Positions 36,383 through 45,261 of a stretch of 64,000 nt of DNA are shown here, one piece after another. Positions within the stretch are counted from its first letter, which is position 1. Every line of letters begins with the position of its first letter. The notes beneath the pieces were generated by a model. The model was not told the DNA's origin. It ran no database searches and worked only from the letters and a program-made list of their open reading frames with translations. The stretch lies in the NCBI GenBank assembly GCA_049325315.1, contig JBMONB010000083.1, positions 62,001-126,000 on the forward strand, written 5' to 3'. A program made the position numbers and the translations under genes. The DNA comes from JAWLHU01 sp049325315 (GTDB lineage Bacteria; Bacillota; Sulfobacillia; Symbiobacteriales; Symbiobacteriaceae).

Positions 36383-36426
36383 CAGTTTTTGCACACTCGG
36401 GGCCTTCTGCCGGTGGTCAAAAACTG
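36383..36426. repeat. 9-bp inverted repeat, related to the one at 36194
   Basis: CAGTTTTTG at 36383-36391 and CAAAAACTG at 36418-36426, flanked by GCGC and ACGG. Same layout and similar arms to the 17-bp pair upstream. Confidence 0.6.
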
Positions 36427-36490
36427 ACGGAAGGGCTGTGAAACGCAGAGAGGAGAACCCTCGTCCTTATAGGGCAAGGAGGTGCGCTTC

Positions 36491-37078
36491 ATGCGCTTAC
36501 GACAGATTCTTGCGGGGCTCTTTGCCCTGCTGCTCTTCCCGCTCTTCGCCCCGACCCCGGCATCAGCGCTCAGCTGTATCGACCCGGTCTCGGTCCTTGA
36601 CAGCCAGCAGGTGGTGGTCCAGGGGACCGTCACCAGCCGGCCGGTCAAGGACAAGATCACGGTGACGGTGGACCGGTACTTCAGGGGGACCGGACCGGCC
36701 GTCATCCAGGCGGAGATTCAGGGCATCGAGCCGCGGAACGACCAGTGGATGAACAACCCCCAGGTCGGCACCAGTTATATCCTCGGCTTCGTCACCGAGA
36801 ACGGGAACCTGGTCCACCGCCCCTGCGACCTCTTCTTCGACCTGTCGAACTGGCAGCCGTCGGCGGAGCTGAAGGCGAAGCTGGGCGAGGGGACGAAGCC
36901 CCTGGAGGGCAGCGGCCAGCCGTCCACCGGCGGGACCGGGACCGGGGCTGCCCCGGGGGCTCCAGAGGCGACCGCGGCCGGGGGCCTGCCCTGGCGGACG
37001 ATCCTGCCGGTGGCGGGAACGGCCCTTCTGGTGGCAGCCGGGGTTGGCTTGGCGCTTAGGCTGCGCAGCCGCCAGTGA
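36491..37078 (+). CDS. Hypothetical secreted protein with C-terminal membrane anchor
   Basis: A 195-residue surface protein. It has a signal peptide (LRQILAGLFALLLFPLFAPTPASA), a central domain of about 110 residues with two or three cysteines (LSCID, RPCDLFFDL) and strand blocks (VVQGTVTSRPVKDKITVTVDRYFRG), a Gly/Thr/Pro linker, and a C-terminal helix followed by RLRSRQ, an anchor-like tail. The central part resembles OB-like domains seen in Firmicutes proteins that start with LSCxxPxS and follow a QGTVTS pattern, but I recognise no named family. AAGGAGGTG lies 6 bases before ATG 36491. Confidence 0.6.
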   Translation: MRLRQILAGLFALLLFPLFAPTPASALSCIDPVSVLDSQQVVVQGTVTSRPVKDKITVTVDRYFRGTGPAVIQAEIQGIEPRNDQWMNNPQVGTSYILGFVTENGNLVHRPCDLFFDLSNWQPSAELKAKLGEGTKPLEGSGQPSTGGTGTGAAPGAPEATAAGGLPWRTILPVAGTALLVAAGVGLALRLRSRQ

Positions 37079-37178
37079 TGCAGGCGGCACCGACTTCCAA
37101 ATAGACAGCGCCCGCCCCCCGGTGTACCATTGAGGAAGCAAGGGGGGATGGGCGCTGCTTACCGTTCATGGGAGCTAC

Positions 37179-40100
37179 GTGCCGGCGGGCAGCGAGGGCT
37201 TCTTCTTCCTGTTCGGCCTCGACCCCGCGCAGGACGCCGGGTCGGGGCGTCGCCGCGCCATGCAGCCGCACCCCTCGGTGGTCCCGGTGGAGCACCTTTT
37301 CCCGCTGGTCCGGGGGCTGCCCCACCTCACCAGCCCCACCTGTGTCATCGCCCTGCCCGACGGGGACCGGCTGGTGCCGGCCCGGGTGGCGGGGCTCGGG
37401 CTCTCGGTGGGCGACGCCGCCCAGTGGCTGCTTGACCTGGAAGAGCGGCTGGAGGGGCGGCCCATGCGGGCCGGCCAGTCGCTGCGGACCTGGTCCGCCG
37501 CCGCCAAGCTCCTGCTGGAGCTGCTGGGGCGCGGCCGGATTCTGCCCCGCCTGCGGGTGGAGGCGGGCTGCCTCACCGCCGAGTGGCAGCTGGCCGCTCC
37601 CGAGCCGGCCGACGCAGAGCGGCTCGCCCTGCTGGAGGCGGCGCTGCCCGACCTCTGCCGGGCGATCACTCCGCCGGACCGGGGGGCGAAGGGATACCGG
37701 GCACCCACGGCGGGGGCGCTGCTGGGCCGGTTCTTCCAGGCCGGCAGCGGCGCCCTGGCGGAGCGCTTCCTGGAGAACATGGACCGGCCCTTCAGCCAGC
37801 TGGGGGCCCAGTCGGCCGTGCGGCACTGGCTGCTGGCCCTGGGCGGCCAGGCCGGCCGGGACCTGCCCGCCGGGCTGAGCGGCGCCGCCGCCCTCTACGC
37901 CGCCGTCGATGAGTGGATCGCCCCGGCCAGCGGGGTACGGGGGCTTCAGTCGCTCCGGTCGGGCCTGCGGCTCAACCTGCCGGGGGAGACCGAGCACGGC
38001 GGCTGGGAGGTGGAACTGCTCCTGCAGACCACGGTGGAGCCGGTGGTCACCATTCCGGCCACGGCGGTCTGGGAGGCGATCGGCCAGGAGTTGGTGATCG
38101 GCCACCACCGCTACCAGAACGCCGAGCAGCGGCTGCTGGCCGACCTGCCGGCGATGGCCCGGCTCTACCCGCCCCTGGAGCGGCTGCGCGCCGCCCCGCA
38201 CGCGGCGAAGCTGCGGGTGGATGGCCAGGCGGTCTTTCAGCTGCTGCAGGAGGGGGCGCCCCTGCTGCAGGAGGCGGGCTTTCGGGTGATGCTGCCCAGC
38301 GGGCTGGTGCGCTCCGCCGGTTTGCGGGCCAAGATGCACCTGAAGCCGATGAGCGGCGCCGCCGAGACCCGGTTCGGGCTGGAGCAGATCGTGGCGGTCG
38401 ACTGGGAGCTGGCGCTCGGCCCCCTCTCGGTGGACTGGGATGAGCTGCAGCGGATGGCCCGGGAGAAGGCGCTCTTGGTCCAGTCGCAGGGCTACTGGGT
38501 CCAGGTGGACCAGCGGGCGCTGCAGACCGCCCTGAAGAACCTGGAGCCCTACCGCAAGAAGATCGAGCTGAAGACCGCCATGCGGCTGGCGGGCCCGGGG
38601 GCTGGACCGACCGAGGCTCCCACCGAGCCAGAGGCGGAGGCCCCCACCGAGCAAGCCCGGGAGGCCCCGCCCCTGACCGTGGAGGCGACCGGCGAGGGCT
38701 GGGTGCTCGACCTGCTGGAGCGGCTGCGGGAGCCGGCGAAGATCGAGCCAATTCCGGCTCCGGCAGGGCTGCATGCCCGGCTCCGCCCCTACCAGGAGCG
38801 GGGCTACCACTGGCTGGCCTTCATGCGCCGCTTCGGCCTGGGCGCCTGCCTGGCCGACGACATGGGCTTGGGCAAGACGATTCAAGTGATCGCCCTGCTG
38901 CTCTACGAGCGGGAAGAGGGCTGGACCGACCGGCCCACCCTGCTGATCTGCCCGGTCTCGCTGGTGGGCAACTGGCGGCGGGAGCTGGCGAAGTTCGCCC
39001 CGAGCCTGAAGGTGCTGGTCCACCACGGCAGCGGGCGGGGAGAATCCTTCGCCGAGCGGGCGCTGGCCCACGATGTGGTGATCACCACCTACACCCTGGT
39101 GGCGCGCGACGAGGCGGAGCTCAAATCGGTCCCCTGGGCGGGGCTGGTGGTCGATGAGGCGCAGAACCTGAAGAACCCCGCCGCCCGGCACGCCCAGGCG
39201 ATCCGGCGGCTGCCGCCGGGCTACCGCATCGCCCTGACCGGCACCCCGGTGGAGAACCACCTGGGCGACCTCTGGGCGCTCTTTCACTTCATCAACCCCG
39301 GCATGCTGGGCAGCCAGGAGGAGTACCGCAAGACCTTCGCCCTGCCCATTGAGCGCTACCGTGACGAGGCGGCGGCGGAGCGGCTGCGGGCGCTGGTGCA
39401 GCCCTTCATGCTGCGCCGGGTGAAGACCGACCCCAGCATCATCGACGATCTGCCCGAGAAGCAGGAGAACCCGGTCTACGTCAACCTGACGTTGGAGCAG
39501 GCGGCGCTCTACGAGGCGGTGGTGGAGGAGACCATGAACCGGACGCTGGGCCTCTCGGGCATCGCCCGGCACGGGGCGGTGCTGGCCGGGCTGACCAAGC
39601 TGAAGCAGCTCTGCAACCACCCCTCGGGGCTGGTGGCCGACGGCGGGCCGCTGGAGGGCCGCTCCGGCAAGCTGGACCGGCTGACCGAGATGCTGGAGGA
39701 GGTCCTGGCCGAGGGCGACTCGGCGCTGATCTTCACCCAGTTCTCCCAGTTCGGCGCCCGGCTCCGGGAGTACCTGGCCCGGCGCTTCGGCTGCGCCGTG
39801 CTCTTCCTCGACGGCTCCACCCCCCGCCCGGAGCGGGAGCGGATGATTCAGGCCTTCCAGGATGGCGAGGCGCCGCTCTTCATTCTCTCGCTGAAGGCGG
39901 GCGGGGTGGGGCTGACCCTGACCCGGGCCAACCACGTCTTCCACTTCGACCGCTGGTGGAACCCGGCGGTGGAGGACCAGGCCACCGACCGGGCCTTCCG
40001 GATCGGGCAGACCCAGAAGGTGATGGTCCACAAGCTGGTCACGGCGGGCACGCTGGAGGAGCGGATCGACGACCTCCTTACGGAGAAGCGGCAGATCTCG

Positions 40101-40187
40101 GGCCAGGTGGTCTCCACCGGGGAGTCCTGGCTGGGCGACCTCTCCACCGATGATCTGGCCCGGCTGATCGCCCTGGAACAGGAGTGA
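37179..40187 (+). CDS. SNF2-family DEAD/DEAH-like helicase
   Basis: A large ATPase of about 1002 residues. The N-terminal half is the SNF2-associated region found in bacterial SNF2 proteins. The C-terminal half has the two RecA-like lobes: MGLGKTIQVIALLL (Walker A), LVVDEAQNLKNP (DEAQ box), LTGTPVENHLGDLW, and in the second lobe LILSLKAGGVGLTLTRAN-type motif V and the VEDQATDRAFRIGQ motif VI. It translocates on duplex DNA, but the role in bacteria is unsettled. The start is uncertain: GTG 37179 has GGGAG upstream, yet homologue-like residues (LLTVHGSYVPAGS) extend upstream of it to about 37155 without an ATG or GTG in frame. Six bases separate it from the SWIM gene. Confidence 0.9.
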   Translation: MPAGSEGFFFLFGLDPAQDAGSGRRRAMQPHPSVVPVEHLFPLVRGLPHLTSPTCVIALPDGDRLVPARVAGLGLSVGDAAQWLLDLEERLEGRPMRAGQSLRTWSAAAKLLLELLGRGRILPRLRVEAGCLTAEWQLAAPEPADAERLALLEAALPDLCRAITPPDRGAKGYRAPTAGALLGRFFQAGSGALAERFLENMDRPFSQLGAQSAVRHWLLALGGQAGRDLPAGLSGAAALYAAVDEWIAPASGVRGLQSLRSGLRLNLPGETEHGGWEVELLLQTTVEPVVTIPATAVWEAIGQELVIGHHRYQNAEQRLLADLPAMARLYPPLERLRAAPHAAKLRVDGQAVFQLLQEGAPLLQEAGFRVMLPSGLVRSAGLRAKMHLKPMSGAAETRFGLEQIVAVDWELALGPLSVDWDELQRMAREKALLVQSQGYWVQVDQRALQTALKNLEPYRKKIELKTAMRLAGPGAGPTEAPTEPEAEAPTEQAREAPPLTVEATGEGWVLDLLERLREPAKIEPIPAPAGLHARLRPYQERGYHWLAFMRRFGLGACLADDMGLGKTIQVIALLLYEREEGWTDRPTLLICPVSLVGNWRRELAKFAPSLKVLVHHGSGRGESFAERALAHDVVITTYTLVARDEAELKSVPWAGLVVDEAQNLKNPAARHAQAIRRLPPGYRIALTGTPVENHLGDLWALFHFINPGMLGSQEEYRKTFALPIERYRDEAAAERLRALVQPFMLRRVKTDPSIIDDLPEKQENPVYVNLTLEQAALYEAVVEETMNRTLGLSGIARHGAVLAGLTKLKQLCNHPSGLVADGGPLEGRSGKLDRLTEMLEEVLAEGDSALIFTQFSQFGARLREYLARRFGCAVLFLDGSTPRPERERMIQAFQDGEAPLFILSLKAGGVGLTLTRANHVFHFDRWWNPAVEDQATDRAFRIGQTQKVMVHKLVTAGTLEERIDDLLTEKRQISGQVVSTGESWLGDLSTDDLARLIALEQE

Positions 40188-40193
40188 TGGGAG

Positions 40194-42206
40194 ATGACCA
40201 GAGAGGAGCTGGGCTGGTGGGGCGAGCGCTGGCTCTCCTACCTGCAGGGGGAGCTGGGCGTGGGCCCCGAGTCCGATGGGCAGGTGAAGTCTGCCCACCG
40301 GGCGGAGGGGCAAGTGCGGATCCAGAAGGGGCGGGTGGCCGCCCGGGTCTGGGTGAGCGAGCGCAAGCAGGTGGAGGCCACCCTGCGGGTGCGCCCCTGG
40401 ACCGAGCGGGAGTGGCGGCGGGCCACCGAGGCGATGGCCGCCTCGCCCGAGCTGGCCCAGCGGGTGCTCTCGGGCACTTTGGGGGCGGAGCTGGAGGAGG
40501 CGCTGGCCGCCCTGGGCCAGCCGCTCTTTCCCGCGCCGGGCCCCGGGGCGGCCCGCTGCACCTGCGCCGGCAGCGGGAGCTGCCGCCACCTGAACTACCT
40601 GGCGGTGCAGACCGCCGAACTGCTCGACGCCAACCCCTTTCTCTGGCTGGAGGTGCTGGGCCGGGGTCGGGCCGAACTGCTGGCCGAGGTGAAGGGCCGC
40701 CTGAGCGACAAGGCCACCCCATCAGCCTCGGTGGCTGGCGAGGTGGCGCTGACCGCCCCCGATGCGGGGGAGCCCCTTGACCCGGCCCGCTTCTGGAAGA
40801 CGGGGGCAGACCCGGCTGCGGTGCGGGCCCGACCGGGCAGCACGGCGGCCCCCGACGCCCTGCTGCGCTCCCTGGGCCCCCTGCCGGTGGAGGAAGCGCT
40901 CTACCTGCTCCCCTCCCGGGAGGAGGTGCGGGTCGACGAGGTGCTGCGGCGGATGGTGGTCCGGGTCGCCCGCACCGCCACGGCGCTCTCGCTGGGCGAA
41001 CTGGAGCCCGCCTACCGCCCGTCGGTGGTGATGGGCAAGACGGTCAGCCTGGCCGCCCGGCTGGCCCACGAGGCGGGGGAAGCGCTCCGGGCAGAAGATG
41101 CGGTCCTGCTGATCGACGATCTTTACCCCCGCTGCCCGACGGCGGTGGCCCTGGGCGACGAGGAGGCGGCCCGCAAGCCGCTGCGGGAGGCGTGCGCCCT
41201 GCTGCCCCCCGATCTTATCACCGTAGCGGGCCGCTATGCCGGACCGGCCGCAGCGCTGCTGCGCGAGGCCGAGTTCCACCACGTGGTCACCCTCGACGAG
41301 TGGGTGGAGGGCGAGGCGTCGAGCGACGCCGACTGGGTCCGGGCGCTGGCTGCCGCCAACCGGCCCCGCCCGATGCTCGCCCCCTGGTTTGAGCGGCTGG
41401 AGCCCGAGGTGGGCGACGCCCTGATCATTCGCCCCAGCGAGAGCGGGGTCAGCGTGAGCCTGCAGCGCCGGGCGGAGCGGGACCTGACCGCCCCCCTGCA
41501 CAGCGATGCCGTCGCCTCCCGGCTGCTCCAGGTGGTGACCGGCATGGCCAGCTCGTTAAGCCTGAGCGAGGGCGAGGCGGTGGCCACCCTGCTGGCCGAG
41601 GGCGCCTACCGGGACGACCTGCACCCCGACCCGCTCTGGCTGGTGCCGCTCCTGGGCCCGGGCCTCTACCTGGACCCGGCGGAACGGGCGGTCACCCGTC
41701 AGCCCAACCACTGGCGGCCCGGCTTCGCCCGCTTTGTCTACGGGGTCTGGTCCGGGCGCGATGCGGCGGTGGCCGGATTCCAGGCCCACCTGGCCGGGCG
41801 GGCCACCTCCCGCCGGGAGGTGGATGAGACGCTGGCCACGGTCGCCTGGTGGGGCCGGCTCTGGCCCGGCCCGCAGGACCAGGAGAGCGGCGCCGAATCG
41901 CTGGGGCCGTTCCTGCACTTCCTCTGGAACGTCGCCCCCCGGGAGGCGGCCCGCCACCGGATTGAGCCCGGGTTGGTGCCGGAGGCGATGGCCCGCTGGT
42001 TCGCCTTTCTGGAAGAGCGCTACCCCCGGGCGACGGGCGCCTTCACCCGCCACCGCCTGGCCTGCACACTGGGGGAGCACTACGCCGACCGCTGCCGGAC
42101 CGCCCCGCCCGAGGGGGCGGGGGAGGGGACGGTGCTCGCCTGGCAGGCCGAAGGGTTCCGCTGGATGGGCCCCGCCCACTACCTGAGTGGCGGCAGCTAC
42201 CGGTAG
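40194..42206 (+). CDS. SWIM zinc-finger protein, SNF2 partner
   Basis: A 670-residue protein with a SWIM-type zinc finger in the first quarter: the C-x-C pair CTC followed by C-x-H in SCRHL, spacing as in SWIM domains, preceded by WWGERWLSYLQGELGVG at the N-terminus. The remainder is Ala/Leu/Arg-rich, helical, and low in Lys. SWIM proteins next to SNF2 helicases are a known two-gene pair in Firmicutes and Actinobacteria, in which SWIM probably binds DNA or protein. The two genes are 6 bases apart and share strand. Composition is very G+C-rich, like the neighbour. Confidence 0.85.
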   Translation: MTREELGWWGERWLSYLQGELGVGPESDGQVKSAHRAEGQVRIQKGRVAARVWVSERKQVEATLRVRPWTEREWRRATEAMAASPELAQRVLSGTLGAELEEALAALGQPLFPAPGPGAARCTCAGSGSCRHLNYLAVQTAELLDANPFLWLEVLGRGRAELLAEVKGRLSDKATPSASVAGEVALTAPDAGEPLDPARFWKTGADPAAVRARPGSTAAPDALLRSLGPLPVEEALYLLPSREEVRVDEVLRRMVVRVARTATALSLGELEPAYRPSVVMGKTVSLAARLAHEAGEALRAEDAVLLIDDLYPRCPTAVALGDEEAARKPLREACALLPPDLITVAGRYAGPAAALLREAEFHHVVTLDEWVEGEASSDADWVRALAAANRPRPMLAPWFERLEPEVGDALIIRPSESGVSVSLQRRAERDLTAPLHSDAVASRLLQVVTGMASSLSLSEGEAVATLLAEGAYRDDLHPDPLWLVPLLGPGLYLDPAERAVTRQPNHWRPGFARFVYGVWSGRDAAVAGFQAHLAGRATSRREVDETLATVAWWGRLWPGPQDQESGAESLGPFLHFLWNVAPREAARHRIEPGLVPEAMARWFAFLEERYPRATGAFTRHRLACTLGEHYADRCRTAPPEGAGEGTVLAWQAEGFRWMGPAHYLSGGSYR

Positions 42207-42210
42207 AACA

Positions 42211-42249
42211 AGGCGCCTGCACGCCGTAACGACCGGCATGCAGGCGCCT
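42211..42249. terminator. Hairpin terminator after the SNF2-SWIM pair
   Basis: AGGCGCCTGCA pairs perfectly with TGCAGGCGCCT, with a further GCCG/CGGC inner pair. It lies between converging genes and probably serves both. No long T tract. Confidence 0.75.
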
Positions 42250-42252
42250 CTC

Positions 42253-42963
42253 TCAATGCTGGCCGACCCAGAGGCTGTTCGCCGGGCGGGCCGGGTCGTA
42301 GAGTACCTCACCGACATCGCCCTCCCGCAGGTGCTGGACCTCCGCGGGATAGAACGAGTCGGTCTCCCCCTGGTGCTCCTGCCCCAGGTGGTCTTCGTAC
42401 CGGTACTGAACGGCCCAGAGCTTGCTGTTGGACCACGAAGAGACCTTCTCCCGGATCGCGACCACGGTGCCCAGGGCGGGCGAGCCTGTGGTTGTCAGAT
42501 GCTGAAGGTACCGCTTCAGGAGCCATCCCTTTCGCCAGAAGGAGTACCCTGCTACCAAGACCATGACCCCGATGGTCGTCGTGATGAGGCTGCTTCCCCA
42601 TCCGGTCTGTCCGAACACCCGGTTGCGCCGGGGGTTCGCCGGCAGGTACTGCACGATGACCGGGCCGCCCACGGTGGCCTGGTCCCAGAGGGTCCACGGG
42701 ACCTGGCCCTTCCCTTCGGCGACCTGGCCGCTTTCGCCGATAAAGCGGTAGCGCAGGTACCACCGGCGGATTCCGGGCTGACGGCTCCGTGACTCTGTCT
42801 GCTTCTCCAGAACCGTTCCCCTGGCCATCAGCCCCGTGCTGAGGAACCGCGCCTCCAGGGAGATCTGAAAGAAGCCGGTGAACAGAACGACAAGACCGAT
42901 GATGAGAATGAGTCCTCCCCCGAACATCCAGCGGGTCCCGGTCTTCAGGCGTCTGTCGACCAT
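42253..42963 (-). CDS. DUF3592-like membrane protein
   Basis: A 236-residue protein with two hydrophobic segments (FGGGLILIIGLVVLFTGFFQI and the TTTIGVMVLVAGYSF region) and two similar soluble blocks of about 90 residues: the first has RWYLRYRFIGESGQVAEGKG and VIVQYLPANPRRNRV, the second has LWAVQYRYEDHLGQEHQG and GEVLYDPARPANS. This repeated DUF3592-type domain is beta-rich and of unknown function. GGGAGGAATC supports the start at 42963. It is transcribed alone, converging with the SNF2 pair. Confidence 0.8.
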   Translation of the reverse strand: MVDRRLKTGTRWMFGGGLILIIGLVVLFTGFFQISLEARFLSTGLMARGTVLEKQTESRSRQPGIRRWYLRYRFIGESGQVAEGKGQVPWTLWDQATVGGPVIVQYLPANPRRNRVFGQTGWGSSLITTTIGVMVLVAGYSFWRKGWLLKRYLQHLTTTGSPALGTVVAIREKVSSWSNSKLWAVQYRYEDHLGQEHQGETDSFYPAEVQHLREGDVGEVLYDPARPANSLWVGQH

Positions 42964-43055
42964 GGGCCGATTCCTCCCTCTTGGTGAGACCATTACGGTT
43001 GACGGACCTTACCCCCATCATATCAACCTGGAAAAGAATATCAAGTTGAAAGAGT

Positions 43056-43095
43056 TAAACAAAAACCTCAGGCTCGCCTGACGACAAGCCCGAGG
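43056..43095 (-). terminator. Intrinsic terminator of the 43.1-48.2 kb minus operon
   Basis: On the minus strand CCTCGGGCTT pairs with AGCCTGAGG around a loop and is followed by TTTTTGTTT. It lies 14 bases after the MBL gene stop. Confidence 0.88.
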
Positions 43096-43108
43096 GCAGT
43101 ACGGGTTT

Positions 43109-44092
43109 CTAGTGGTGTGGTGCAGGGGGCCAGAGGTGGGGCCGGAGGTCAGGGCGCAGCCAGCCGGGGGGGAGGGGCGTGTAGGGGGTGATCACCACCA
43201 GCCTGCCCTCCGCCCATTGGGCGCCGCCCGCCCGGATCATCTCATCGACCAGGGGCTGCACGAACTCGACCGGTTCCCGCTGGAAGATCCGGCGGGAGGC
43301 GCCCACGAACCAGGGCGCCCCCAGCAGGTACTGCTCCACCCGCTGGGCGGTCATGCCGTTCTCCAGCATTAAGGCGTAGCCAAAGGCCCGCTTGCAGCCG
43401 TGCCATCCCACCTTCTCCGGCTGCCCCCGCCAGTTCTCGTACCGGCGGCGGGCGGAATCAAGCGCTGCGGGGAAATCATCGATCCGGGGGCCGTGCCCCG
43501 GGCAGGCCCAGGCCACCGGCAGGGCGGCCAGCCGGTCGAGGGTGGCCAGCATCTGCTCCAGCGGGTCGGGGCCGTCGCTGACCAGGTTAAGCCAGGCCAC
43601 GTCGTCCCGGTGGATCACATCGCCCAGAATCAGCACCCGCTCCTCGGGGGCCCAGAAGGAGAGGTGGCCCGGGGTGTGTCCGGGGGTGGCGATCACCTGA
43701 AGCGTAACGGTGCCGGTCTCCAGCAGGTCGCCGTCGACCAGCACCCGGCTGACGTAAAAGGGTTCCACCGGCTGATCCAGGAACTGGGCATCGCAGGCGT
43801 TGGGGTGGCGGCTGTTGACCCGCTCCGCCTCCGCCCCGCCCATGGCAATGGGGATGCCGTAGGAGCGCTGGAGTCCATGGTTGCCGCCCACATGGTCCAC
43901 ATGGTCGTGGGTGTTGGCGATCAGGTGGATCGACCCGGGCTCCACGCCCAGGGCGCGGAGCAGCCGGTCGGTCTCGGGCAGGTCGCTGCCAAAGCCGGCG
44001 TCGATCAGGAGCGGCCGGGGACCCGTCACCAGGGCCATGTTGGCGCTGGGAAAGGTCCGCTCCAGCATGTGAATCCGCGGCGCTGTCTCCAT
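43109..44092 (-). CDS. MBL-fold metallohydrolase
   Basis: A 327-residue hydrolase of the metallo-beta-lactamase superfamily. The metal site HxHxDH is at 62-67 (NTHDHVDHVGG), with further ligands in TPGHTPGHLSFW and in LGDVIHRDD. About 70 residues follow the core and include an extra helix and loops. Members hydrolyse diverse thioesters and lactones; the substrate is not evident. It is the downstream end of a minus-strand group of small enzymes, with about 30 bases to the next gene upstream. Confidence 0.9.
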   Translation of the reverse strand: METAPRIHMLERTFPSANMALVTGPRPLLIDAGFGSDLPETDRLLRALGVEPGSIHLIANTHDHVDHVGGNHGLQRSYGIPIAMGGAEAERVNSRHPNACDAQFLDQPVEPFYVSRVLVDGDLLETGTVTLQVIATPGHTPGHLSFWAPEERVLILGDVIHRDDVAWLNLVSDGPDPLEQMLATLDRLAALPVAWACPGHGPRIDDFPAALDSARRRYENWRGQPEKVGWHGCKRAFGYALMLENGMTAQRVEQYLLGAPWFVGASRRIFQREPVEFVQPLVDEMIRAGGAQWAEGRLVVITPYTPLPPGWLRPDLRPHLWPPAPHH

Positions 44093-44122
44093 GGAACTCC
44101 CCCCGTTCCGTGGATCTGACGG

Positions 44123-44461
44123 CTACAGCTCAGGCGGCATCAGGAAGGCGCCATCCTCGGTCCGGCCCACCGGCCGCACGGCGACGATCGCATCCCGATT
44201 CAGAGGGCCGTAGATGTGCGGGAAGATCCCGGCGGGATCCTCATACTTGATCGGCGCCTCCACCCGGTCCTGGTCGATGTAAAGCACCACCCACTCCCCC
44301 GGCTCCTTCCGGTAGAGCAGGCTAAGGATGATCGAGACCGCCTCCCGCCCATCGGTGCAGTGGATGAACCCATCTTTGGCGAAGGGTTCGGGTATGTAGG
44401 GCTCAAGCGGGCCGAACCGCTCGAACCAGGCCTTCGGCGTTCCGTGGTAGGTCAGCCTCAT
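44123..44461 (-). CDS. DUF952-family protein
   Basis: A 112-residue protein with features of DUF952: FIHCTDGREAV near the N-terminus, VVLYIDQDRVEAPIKYEDPAGIFPHIYGPLNRDAIVAV at the core and the PIGR-like end. The family is found alone or with acyltransferase genes and is of uncertain function. The start at 44461 has GGGGGAGGG before it and overlaps the methyltransferase stop by 4 bases. A longer reading would add 12 residues without a ribosome binding site. Confidence 0.85.
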   Translation of the reverse strand: MRLTYHGTPKAWFERFGPLEPYIPEPFAKDGFIHCTDGREAVSIILSLLYRKEPGEWVVLYIDQDRVEAPIKYEDPAGIFPHIYGPLNRDAIVAVRPVGRTEDGAFLMPPEL

Positions 44462-45261
44462 CGCGGTCCCTCCCCCAGGTAAAGCAGGTGGGCGCACTGC
44501 CCCCAGATCGTCGGATCGCCTGCCACCCGTTCATTCACGTCCACCCAGGCGTCCCAGAGGGGGCCGGTCAACTGGTTCACCTTCTCCTCGATCAGGAAGA
44601 GCAGCCCCTCCTGCCCCAGCACCTCCAGGGTGGTCAGCCCGAAGGACTCCATGAAGGGGGTCAGCTCCGTGGGGTGCATCCGGTAGCTGTCGGTGAAGCC
44701 GCTGCCCTCGGGCAGGCGGACCACACCGGTCCGGAACAACTCCTCCAGCCGGTCCATCGCCTCCAGGAGTTCCTCGGGCTCATGGGCGGCGATATCCCGC
44801 AGCCCGGCGTAGCGGGTGATGATCGTTGCCGCCAGCAGGCCGCCCGGCTTCAGCACCCGGAGCGCCTCCCGCACCGACCGCTCCCGCTCTTCCGGCTCCA
44901 GCAGGTGGTAGAGGGGGCCCATGAGAAGCACTGCGTCGAAGGAGGCAGGCTCGAAGCGGCTGAGGTCGAGGGCGTTGCCGTGCACCACACTCTCCAGTTC
45001 GACCCCCAGCTCCGCCGCCTTTTGCCGGGCGAAGGCCAGGTTGGCGGCGGAGAGGTCCAGCAGCGTCACCCGGTGGCCCTGCTGGGCCAGGGTAATGGCG
45101 TACCGGCCCGGACCGCCTCCCACGTCAAGAATCCGGCTGGAGTCCTCCAGGTGCCGGCCCAGTGCCCGCATGGTCAGGGCGAACTCCATCCGGTGGCGAT
45201 CGAGCCGGTTCCACTCATAGGCGGCGTTCGCGTCATAGTAGCGCTCCACTCGCTCCTGCAT
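44458..45261 (-). CDS. Class I SAM-dependent methyltransferase
   Basis: A 267-residue methyltransferase. Start ATG 45261 follows GGAGGCAC; a longer reading of 58 residues is unlikely. The SAM pocket shows ILDVGGGPGRYAITLAQQGHRVTLLDLS, then the acidic post-II motif in the SVVHGNALDLS stretch and FDAVLLMGPLYHLL (motif IV). The end WDAWVDVNERVAGDP and the family call (SAM-dependent, possibly ubiquinone/menaquinone-type) give no substrate. It overlaps the spermidine-synthase-like gene by 29 bases and the DUF952 gene by 4. Confidence 0.9.
   Translation of the reverse strand: MQERVERYYDANAAYEWNRLDRHRMEFALTMRALGRHLEDSSRILDVGGGPGRYAITLAQQGHRVTLLDLSAANLAFARQKAAELGVELESVVHGNALDLSRFEPASFDAVLLMGPLYHLLEPEERERSVREALRVLKPGGLLAATIITRYAGLRDIAAHEPEELLEAMDRLEELFRTGVVRLPEGSGFTDSYRMHPTELTPFMESFGLTTLEVLGQEGLLFLIEEKVNQLTGPLWDAWVDVNERVAGDPTIWGQCAHLLYLGEGPR

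Larger units (their letters stand above)
36138..36490. other. Non-coding region rich in hairpins
   Basis: No gene is supported here. Besides the repeats listed separately, it contains a CTACCCC/GGGGTAG hairpin near 36336-36352 and, close to the next gene, an CCCT/AGGG pair just before the AAGGAGG site. I did not recognise a known riboswitch. Confidence 0.5.

Noticed and set aside
37056..40589. 1177-codon open frame on the minus strand opposite the SNF2 gene
   Set aside because: It is a shadow of a G+C-rich coding strand: Gln/His/Arg/Pro-rich, no domain, no ribosome binding site, and it covers the clear helicase motifs antisense.
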